A stretch of DNA of 64,000 nucleotides from Axinella damicornis (taxonomy: Eukaryota > Porifera > Demospongiae > Axinellida > Axinellidae): positions 7,913,399-7,977,398 of the forward strand of contig OZ007510.1 in assembly GCA_963931865.1 (NCBI GenBank). The letters are read 5' to 3'. A model generated the notes under the pieces. That model was not told the DNA's origin, searched no databases, and saw only the letters and a program-made list of their open reading frames with translations. Made by a program: the position numbers and the translations under genes. Positions 55,622-64,000 of this stretch are shown one piece after another (positions within the stretch are counted from its first letter, which is position 1; each line of letters starts with the position of its first letter).

Positions 55622-58600
55622 TCACTTTCCAATGCAAAAATCTCTAAATACTACTTCCAGAATCTCTTCTACTCCAACTTTACCAGTAATCCTGCCTAGC
55701 TGCCTGATAGCTGTTCTTAGCTCCTCAGCAGCAATATCCACTACTGCTTCATTACTTCTTTGAGTAACAAGGCCTGGGGACATAAACAATTATTACCAAA
55801 GTCAATAGCAGCATGTGATATGCACTAATTATACTCTGCACTCTATCCCAAGAAAGGTCAAAAGGTCCCTTACCTTGCACAAGTGTAATACCATAATTTA
55901 GGATAGAGCCCTTACAAGAGTGCTTTATAACCCCTGGAACTGAGGGCAGTGTTAATTTGACCAATAATAACACTGCCCTCAGTTTAATTTAAGTGGGCCA
56001 AATAAGAGGGCTATTATCTTACTTTGACCATATTATATACTCCATAGCAACGTATTGAATGGTATGAAGGCTTTAACCTACTTAGACACCCAGTGGAGGC
56101 CCATAAACTTAACATCAAAGCTTCCGCCTCACTAAATAGTCATTCATGTGTGGCTTGTTGCTGGATATCTGACCTTGAGGATCAAGAATGAAGTTTCAGA
56201 GCTGTTGATGGCATGCCAACTCGCCCTACCCTTCCAGCAACAATTAAGTTAGCATACCTCCTGTATAGAGTTAATGCATACTTTGGAATCTCTCCAAACT
56301 CTCAGCACAAGAAGTCAGGTGCTGCCGGTGCCTTGCTTGTGTCAGGCTTGGGTTACCGGCTAAAGGATTCCCACACCTATTGTTGAAAAGGATAAGACAC
56401 ATGCTGTCAATCATGCATACAATCAGGTCATCTCAGTGTGGGATAAAACTTACAGGTGTTCAAGATGTCTCCGCATGGTCTGCAGGAACAATTCAATCCC
56501 ATCTCCAGTTTTACACGAAACCCAGCACATGGAAACATCCTGCACCAAAAAATAGCATGAGCTTGTGAGCGCCATGAAGGATCATCCAACTATAGCGTAA
56601 ACCATCCTTGTCGATTAACACACAAATTGGAATTGAAATGCATCTTTGGCGGTCTCAATCACAAGCGTTTGAGACTACTACGGATTTTCATGTGTAATGT
56701 GAGCCTGCAGCACGTACTGTATGAATTTTGGTAGGGCTGCCAATTCGACAACAGATGGAACCAAAATGTACGCTACTTTTGGATGGATGTTGCACTCATG
56801 AATGTATCGTTACCCAAACGGGAGGGCAATATGGCGAAGTATTGCACCCTTGAGCAGTATTTTCCCTCGCCAAGTTTCTACAAGTAATGACGTTTGGTTA
56901 ACCTGCACACACTTGTCCAAGCCTCTTCCTATCTGTTTGTGAGATATGAGATCTGTTTTATTCAGCACAATAATTGTGTCCTCAGGATTAAAAGCCTCCA
57001 AGGCTGTCTCAGCCCAATGTCCACAGCTAAGGTAAGAAGAAAAGGTATTATTATTATTGCATAGGTAACCAAGTCCTATCTGAAAAGGTATGGGAACAAA
57101 ACAGGGCTGGGCGGGTAGTGTCCAAGAGCTATTACTAGACGAATGCAGAACATTGTGGGGCGAGCCTGAGCGAGTACAGTTGTCGAATGTGTATGGAGCA
57201 GTTGCATGCGCATGTGTTCCTACATGGAGCAGATGCATGTGCATGACTGTCAGCACATGTCATCAGAATGTGACAGAGAGCATAGCACAACTTAAGGACA
57301 CAGATCACACCAGAAGTTATGACACTAAAAATACACCCGTGCAACTGTGAATCAGGTTAGCCGAAGCAGCTAGGTAGGTCCAGGAGAGCTCTGTCTTTGT
57401 TGTCACCACCGGAGGGCGACTTTCTCGTTCTCTGCTGATGCTAGATCTGGTCACAGTCAGTGGGTTACATGTTACCGAGCGCAGGCCAGTCGAAATTCCC
57501 ATCCTCTGGCAATAGCTGAAGCAGCAGTCTAACACACCGTGATGGTTTATAGCTATGCATGCAGTATTAAAGCCTGCATGCATGCTAGCTAGCTATGTAG
57601 CTATGCTACACACCATGATGTGCTCTAGTCTCGTTCCCAGACCCCCTCGCATGCAGGACATGAGCGAGATCGCTTGAAGCACTCTCCCCGTCTTCATGAA
57701 ATGCTTTAGCCCCTCACCGCGCGCTATAGTCTCCATCCTTGTTGAGGTAGACCGTTCAGTTCGTGTCTCAGTCGTTTCCGACGTTGATGGTGAGTTCGCT
57801 TGTGGTTAGAATTAACGCATGACGCAATGACACGCAAAATACGAGCAGGAAGTGATTTACGGCACGACGTACGATAGATATATATATACAAGTAATAAAA
57901 AACATTTAAAATGTAACAGGATGTAGGGATACCAGAACCGCAAAAAGTAAGGAAACAAGGTAGGGATGATCACACAAAACAGTGAAGTATACAACCCCCT
58001 ACAGAAATCTTTTCCCAAAATACGTGTATAATGAAAAAAGATATGTAGGGGGATTGTATACTTCACTGTTTTGTGTGATCATCCCTACCTTGTTTCCTTA
58101 CTTTTTGCGGTTCTGGTATCCCTACATCCTGTTACATTTTAAATGTTTTTTATTACTTGTTTATGTCATTTTTTTAGCAGCAGGCGCATGCATACTGGAC
58201 TCTGGCATTTACACTGCCAGCAATGGCTGAAGAATCAGACCCAAGCATCTCAAAAGCCAACCCTTTTCTGGATGGATACTAAGCCAGTGCTCCCTGAGCT
58301 GAAGACCATAGCTAAGTATAGTGTAGCTAAAATAGCTATACCAGATAGTAGTAGCGACACATTGTTGAGTCTTTAGATAGGCATTCACCCCTCTCACAGA
58401 ACACAGTCTAGTATATTATATAGCACAGAGAATTTACCTCAGTCTAGTTACGGCAACACAACAGCGCAAGTCACTTCTAATTCAGCGATCTTGAATAATA
58501 ATTACGTATCGTTGCTAAGTGATCGTTTAAGTGCGCATGCGTACAAACATGAAAATGGCGTGACAAATGAAGCCATAGTTATTGAGTGGGCAGCTGTAGC

Positions 58601-61600
58601 CGCCTGGTGAAGACTTGGAGGTTGCCAAAAAGCGATGGGCTGGTGCACTGCTCGGTGTAAAATGCTGCTGTTTCGTGCGAAAACCATCATGAGGGATTGA
58701 GGCGACGTTGAGCTAGCCCGTCTGAAAGAAAGAAAGAAAGAAGAAAGAAAAACAATTTGCCCGTTTTGCGAGTACCTGGTGCGGTACTTTCGCGACGGTT
58801 TTTCGCGACGCGAGAAGTCTTGTTGGTCATGAAAACACTCGAAGATGAACGGTATGTGGTTATAAAGGCTTATAAGTGTACCGTTTCTGAGATTTGGAGA
58901 GATTCTTTTGTATTAGCATATATTGCGTGTACGTCGTATCCCTACATACAGAGTCTACCGACTCTGTGATAAAGAAATAAATAAATAAATATATGGAAAA
59001 TTCACAGCAAACTGTTACTCGTCTATGTGGGGCTCGCTCAGGCTCGCCCCAATTATTGAACACACGCCAAAAATAGGCACAAAGAGAATACAAATAATTA
59101 TAATAGACTCAGACTAAAATAATAATTATACAGTTGTCCACTTGGACTAGTAGTATGAGTTTCTTGGGCTAGTAGCAACAAGCATTATTGGCAGCGGGAA
59201 TGGCCTGGGAACTTCCACCCCAACCCCCCCCCCCCCCCCCCCCCACCACCACCACCACCACCGTGACTGTGAATTAGCACCTTTTGGAGTGTAGTGCTAG
59301 AAGCTTTTTTGATAGCTCTGGAAGTGTCACGGACAAGTTTTGTCCCTTCATAAGTTCTGTCAACAGAGAGGAATCTGCTATTAGGATTTTCAAGTCAGCC
59401 GTTTCTGCCCTATGAAGAAAATGATCATCATAATGAACTCTTCATGAGCCATCTTTTATAGTGTGATGCAGCTGCCCCTCAGTGCCCTCACCTCTTCAAG
59501 GCCCTCCAAACACCCTCCTTTTCCACAGGGTCTTGTGCCTCTCTCAGACCCGCAGTGTCACTGCAGCAGCAGACAAAATTTTGACAAAAACAGAAGACAT
59601 TAGGTAGCCATGCATGTGCATACCTCAAGATGATTGGATAGCCATAGACGTCCAGTGCTGACTCCACCACATCCCTGGTAGTACCAGCATACGGAGACAC
59701 TATTGCAGCTGGGCGCTGACCTGCAAACATAACAGCAAGCAAGATTAGAAATGACTTGGAGATTAATACTGTAAGTACTCCTGAGTTCTTACATAGAATG
59801 TTAAGAAGACTACTCTTCCCAGCATTAGGAGCTCCCACGATGGCTACGTGGACACCACTGCGAAGCCTTTCCCCCCTCCTGCCATCGTTCAGGTGATCTG
59901 TAACCTCCTTCTGGAGCTGCATCACCTGGCCCTTTACTGTAAACATGTACAATCATGTGGCAGCTATGCATGAGTATAGTATTACCATGCAACCAAGCAA
60001 CCTTGATCCAATAAGCCCTCCTCGATGTTCTCATCCTCTCCAAAGTCAATCACAGCCTCCACATGAGCCACATTCTGTAACAATTATTATGATGATTATT
60101 GTCCAGTGATAGCCTCGTTCCCAGGCCTACCCCGTTTTTTCTGTTCCTCGGTTTCCGTTGACAATAATACATGGATGCGGAAGGGCGGCGAAAAATGGGG
60201 ACAGAATAAAACTGGGAACGAGGCTAGGTTTGGCATACCTGGAGTAGGTCATGGCTCCACTTCTCATACATTTTTCCCAGGTCTCCCTGTACGAATAGAA
60301 TTAGTCTGAATATCATAAAATGGTTACTCCAGTGGTTAGCCTGATGGCTCAAACATTCCCCTTGGTGCTCCCCTCCCCCTCCTCCCCTCCCCTTCCTCTC
60401 CCACCTCCATCTGTCTGAGTGCCTGCTTCCTCTGTGCTTCTGTTTCAGCATGGATCAGGTCAGCCAGGCCCTCCACCTCTGTAAGATCCAGCTTTCCATT
60501 GAAGAAAGCTCTATGACAGACAGGATTGTGGTAGCTAATAATCAACTCAGAATTGATCTTTTAAGGAAAATGTTGGATGGACAGACAAACACTCTATAGG
60601 TTCGTTGTTCGCAATGCCGGGGACAGAATGACGCGAAACAGGTATTTTAACAGTTGGGCCCCCCCCCCCCCCCCCCCCCGTGTCTACCATCTGTCTACCT
60701 GACGTCATCGCACATGACCAGATCTCCCAGGCCTCCCCCCGCCGTATTTCATACTGGAAGCGATGAAATACTGGCGGTGGGAACGGCCTGGGAATGAGGC
60801 CATACCCTACTATGAAAGCACTGGAATGGCTCCTGAAGAACTAGATAAAACTTAAAGTATTACAAAGAGGGCAGTTCTCTGTTGGCATGCCAACGATTAC
60901 AATGAAGGTTATCCGATCCCAATGTACTAGGACTGCAATGTCAATAAAATTTTGCTGAAGTGTTTGATCACTGAACCATCATCATCTGTAGATCATCAGC
61001 ACCCTCACTCTATAAGAAAACAATGTGTCTACGACATGGTAGTACAAGTTAATCGAGGCTATACAACATTGCAGGCGAATAACCTTCATTGCAATCGCCA
61101 ACTGAGATCTAGAACTCCCCTCTTTGTAATACTGTGAAAGAGGTTGGACTTGTAAATGAAGGCTGGCTATTGTGGCACCATTTCCAATGAATTATTGTAA
61201 GCCTCACTAGAATACTGCGGTACGGCACTCGTACAGGCATTTTTGCACAAGCAGAGGGTGGCCTATTTTCAAGTGCAAACCAGGCCAAAAAAACTAACAA
61301 GCCAATCCCCCTCTTTGAGTATCGTTAACAGCTTGAGAACTTGTGAGAGGAGTCTCGTCACACCAGGGTGTTCAACCATTAAAATTATGCCCTGTGATCA
61401 GGTCAGACAACAACCCCCTACGAAATTATAGCAGACTATAAGTAATTCAGACTCTCTCCACCCCAAGCTTGTCTTAGTTATGTATTCATCCTGAGAGGTG
61501 CTTACCTTCTGGTGAAATCTCCGGGCTCTGCCTGCCTGCACCCTGGTATTCTACCCAGTGCAGAAAGCAGTGACAGTACAACTGAGGGGCCTCCGTGAAC

Positions 61601-62842
61601 TTGGAACTCCACCGTGTCCTCCCCTGTGAAACTGCGTGGGGCTGAGGATAGACATACAAACTAGATATTAGGGCATACTGAACAAGGTGGTTGTGGTGCG
61701 CTGGTTGAGTGAGAGTCTCAATTCAGCCTCATTTCTGGGTTCAAATCCTACTAAAGAATGGTTTTTCTGTTGAAGGGTGGTGTGCCTTAAAGAGAAATTT
61801 GCCTTTCCAGATGAACGAGATTGAGAAATGTCATATACAGCAACTCAAACGAGTTTAGTGATGATATCATCAACATCCTGCATGAAAACCTCCTCTGCAT
61901 TGGAGATGCAGCTTATCAAAGCAAAATGAACTGAACTGAGCTGCGGGGTTACATGTTACACCAAAATGTCCACACATGGACCATCACATAAACGAAGGTT
62001 AGGTTTGATTTCATTCGTAGGTAAACAGAACTTTATTTCAGTGTACTTATACTGTGTAATTATAAGCTGTGTTAAGTAATACAGGCAGGCAACCTTCAAG
62101 AACCTTCAGTCGCAAATTCAACAAATAATTGAAAGTAGAATGTTTATGGTAACTTCGCTTGTGCCCTACCGTAGTAGTTACAATTAACAACGATATAGGC
62201 CTCTACCTGGGAATAAGCCCAAGTTATCACTTGTGTTCCTCACTATATACCTGGGAACCAGAGGAGTAGGCCATGGTCAATGGTATCTCCAGACAGAGGA
62301 TCTGAGAGCTTTCGGAACAGTGCCCGTCTCGGCTGGGGGGCAGACTCAAGCTTCGCAATGAGCTTCAGAGTCTGCAGGTCAGGTGCATGACATTCATGGC
62401 ATCAGTATTACATTATCATGTACTATAGAGTGCTTCCACCTGAGTACTGAATACAGAAATCTGGATCATAGAAGAGTTATCCTAGTGTGGGAGTCTGGTA
62501 CTTGTCTGGGAGAGGCAGACATTGGGCAAGCGACTGTCGTTTCCGAGATGCTGAAAGCTGAGCCTGTGGAAAAAGGCCATATTGCACGAGTCTGTAGAAG
62601 CAGCACTCTGGAGGCCAAGCAGTCTGGTACTGAGAGTTATCCTAGTCTGGAGTCTGGTACTAAGACTAGAGTTACCCTACCTCCAGTGCATGAGGTCCGG
62701 AGACACGAATGACTGCAACTCCTGTTGGTAAACAGCAATCACAGAGTCTGAATAACATAAGTGGAGTCTCTGTAGTAGTACTGGGATACTTACATTATCA
62801 TTACTCAGGCTCTCTCATCTCCTACAAAATGTCATATCATTA

Positions 62843-62873
<31 letters not shown>

Positions 62874-62964
62874 TAAGGACTGTGCATCATTGCTTATTTG
62901 TACGCTTTTCAACAGAAGGTATGAGCAGTTTATACCAGAGCACCATGCCATGTGACATTCTGAT

Positions 62965-62997
<33 letters not shown>

Positions 62998-63475
62998 TCT
63001 CCAAACCATTGCTTGAAATATTGTCATGGTAACGTTACCTTAAAGGAACATCTCCAAAACATGGTGACTCTACCCTCCCCCCCAGCACAATATCACATGA
63101 TATGGTGCTCTGGTGTAAACTACTCATACCGGTACCTTCTGTTGACATGAGTAAACTACATCACCATCACATACCACACTTTCCATGGCCTGAAGACAGT
63201 GCAAAGACAGTGTCACTGGAGGCAAACAGAGAACAGTGCCTCAGTGGATGAAGCACCTGCGTATGACCCAAACCAACGAGGCTCCCCGGCTGCCTACCCT
63301 CCCGGGAGAGGGAGGACACGATGGAGGCAACTCCAGATCCACTAGAGTAGTGCAAGTGTTGGAAGGCTGATGGCTGACAGCTCGAAACAATGGCACTTCT
63401 CTTGATTGGAAGGCTGCTTTCAACCCATAGGGGGTTGTATCGACTCAAGCAACGGCAACAAATTCGAAACATCAT
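55622..63475 (-). CDS. GTPBP3: Mitochondrial tRNA modification GTPase GTPBP3 (MnmE)
   Basis: GTPBP3 with MTO1 installs the taurinomethyl group on U34 of mitochondrial tRNAs. Fifteen coding exons: 63175-63475, 62681-62721, 62251-62371, 61506-61641, 60405-60510, 60239-60286, 60002-60074, 59793-59936, 59624-59720, 59492-59560, 59281-59409, 56903-57026, 56454-56539, 56282-56376, 55622-55773. They give 573 residues (human 492). The ATG at 63475 is chosen because it opens an Arg/Cys-rich, acid-free presequence ([14 protein letters not shown]). Next come [20 protein letters not shown] (MnmE N-domain), [20 protein letters not shown], and the G domain: GAPNAGKSS (about 310), GTTRD, DTAG (357-360), NKTD (444-447). 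It ends in FRDFCIGK with the catalytic C-x-GK motif. A further short intron inside exon 1 is possible because residues 45-85 look unconserved. Confidence 0.95.
55915..55985. mobile_element. Small hairpin AACTGAGGGCAGTGTTA
   Basis: AACTGAGGGCAGTGTTA and TAACACTGCCCTCAGTTT are inverted with a short AT-rich loop, in the last GTPBP3 intron. Confidence 0.7.
57890..58159. mobile_element. Palindromic element G, near-perfect 120-bp arms
   Basis: AAGTAATAAAAAACATTTAA, then AATGTAACAGGATGTAGGGA and onward for about 120 bp, is repeated almost exactly in inverse after a loop of about 30 nt. The arms differ at very few sites, which suggests a recent insertion or active conversion. It is in the 2.25-kb GTPBP3 intron. 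A degraded copy is at 26130-26290. Confidence 0.85.
59224..59244. repeat. Poly-C tract (21 nt) plus (CAC)n
   Basis: Homopolymer followed by ACCACC repeats, just inside the intron after GTPBP3 exon 59281-59409. Confidence 0.9.
60109..60227. mobile_element. MITE, family A (TTGACAATAATACATGGATG type)
   Basis: TAGCCTCGTTCCCAGGCCTA and AAACTGGGAACGAGGCTA bound a 119-bp unit whose core CCGTTGACAATAATACATGG is shared with 24563-24631 and, without ends, with 24836-24870. Confidence 0.8.
60659..60801. mobile_element. Poly-C plus element F/family A copy
   Basis: A 21-C tract (60659-60679) precedes TGTCTACCATCTGTCTACCT, GACCAGATCTCCCAGGCCTC and a hairpin GTATTTCATACTGG...GAAATACTGGCGGTGGGAAC, the same parts as 18483-18833 in a single-sided arrangement. 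Confidence 0.65.
61691..61941 (+). mobile_element. tRNA-derived SINE, copy 2
   Basis: Diverged relative of 52733-52995, with box B GGTTCAAATCC (61738-61748), the same GTTTTTCTGTTGAAGGGTGG body and a CTGAACTGAGCTG tail. It lies in the GTPBP3 intron between exons 3 and 4, antisense to the gene. Confidence 0.8.
62846..62995. repeat. Two poly-G tracts (28 and 31 nt)
   Basis: G runs at 62846-62873 and 62965-62995, 91 bp apart in GTPBP3 intron 1. On the transcribed-gene strand these are C runs. Confidence 0.9.
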
Positions 63476-64000
63476 CAACTCGATCCAAGGACGACCACGT
63501 GGAGCCACACCCACTTTATTCAACGGCCACACCCATTTTTCAGGGTCACACCCACTTTTTCACGGCCACACCCACCTAGTCTACAAGATTCTACTGGTAG
63601 TTACCTCACTGGCAATTTGCATGGTCTGTCATTGTTACTAAAAATAATCAAGAGCGCAAAACAATTTGTAATAGTGTATAGCTACAATAATGACTTCGTC
63701 TGCATGTGCCGTTGTCTTGACTTGGTAGAATATGCTAGCATAAATGATAGCTAGGTGCTTCTGAGTTATGCTAGCATAATCTGAGGAGACTTAAGTGCCC
63801 AGTTACAGAGCATTGCATTTTCCCGCTTTATCTTGCAGGCCCGGGAATGAAGTCAATAATGAGCTCCTTTTCTTCACACACAATGATGACTTACTTTATT
63901 GTAAGAGAGGGTCATTTGTCATTTTATAATACATGTACCGGTACATGTTAGTTAGCATAATTGAGAATAACAGGTGGATTAAATAGGATAGGGAGAAGCT
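63476..64000. other. GTPBP3 upstream region to window edge
   Basis: Three to four CC(A)CACCCAC(T/C)TTTT units at 63507-63575 form a short repeat right at the GTPBP3 5' end. Beyond it I see no gene. ATGCTAGCATAA occurs twice (63731, 63768), and ACATGTACCGGTACATGT (63930-63947) is an 18-bp perfect palindrome. Confidence 0.5.

Noticed and set aside
63476..63532. Upstream extension of GTPBP3 to a GTG codon at 63532
   Set aside because: The added residues come from CCACACCCAC repeats, and the ATG at 63475 opens a good mitochondrial presequence.

Overview
This window is nuclear DNA from an animal. The genes are split into many short exons with GT-AG introns, there are no bacterial-type operons, and the intronic and intergenic DNA is full of short inverted-repeat (MITE-like) elements, two tRNA-derived SINE copies, minisatellites and long G/C homopolymers. 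The protein set (TRAF7, LMF1, GCHFR, TANGO6, a Ggamma subunit, a PBC-like TALE homeobox gene) is metazoan. Compact head-to-head genes, a divergent homeobox gene and an NHP10/TFPT-type protein that still carries an HMG box point to an early-branching animal. A sponge is my best guess, but this is inference and not proven by the window.

Layout, left to right: TTLL9 5' exon (minus, 1-468); U2AF2 (minus, 705-8243); a G-protein gamma subunit (plus, 8564-13243); LMF1 (minus, 13559-20421); a repeat-rich gap with no clear gene (20422-22827); GCHFR (minus, 22828-24393); MED7 (minus, 24894-27723); ZNF330 (plus, 27809-30893); TANGO6 (minus, 30972-35820); a TFPT/NHP10-like HMG-box gene (plus, 35888-38647); POLDIP3 (minus, 40126-43545); TRAF7 (plus, 44047-54372); a PBC-like TALE homeobox gene (plus, 54567-55553); GTPBP3 (minus, 55622-63475). 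I reconstructed exon chains for all twelve complete multi-exon genes. Every junction keeps reading phase, and the conceptual products are 516 (U2AF2), 63 (Ggamma), 583 (LMF1), 88 (GCHFR), 250 (MED7), 304 (ZNF330), 1201 (TANGO6), 322 (TFPT/NHP10), 370 (POLDIP3), 647 (TRAF7) and 573 (GTPBP3) residues, plus the 328-residue homeobox protein from one exon.

The genes are not functionally a cluster. They cover splicing and mRNA export (U2AF2, POLDIP3), transcription and chromatin (MED7, TFPT/NHP10, homeobox), secretion (LMF1, TANGO6), signalling (Ggamma, TRAF7), tetrahydrobiopterin control (GCHFR), nucleolar zinc-finger protein (ZNF330), mitochondrial tRNA modification (GTPBP3) and tubulin modification (TTLL9). 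What stands out is architecture: four divergent pairs with start codons 67-501 bp apart (U2AF2/Ggamma, MED7/ZNF330, TANGO6/TFPT, POLDIP3/TRAF7), convergent pairs with stop codons as close as 68-78 bp, very small exons (11, 20 and 12 coding nt), one GC-AG intron, and repeats touching splice sites. I found no CRISPR array, rRNA gene, free-standing tRNA gene or autonomous transposon.
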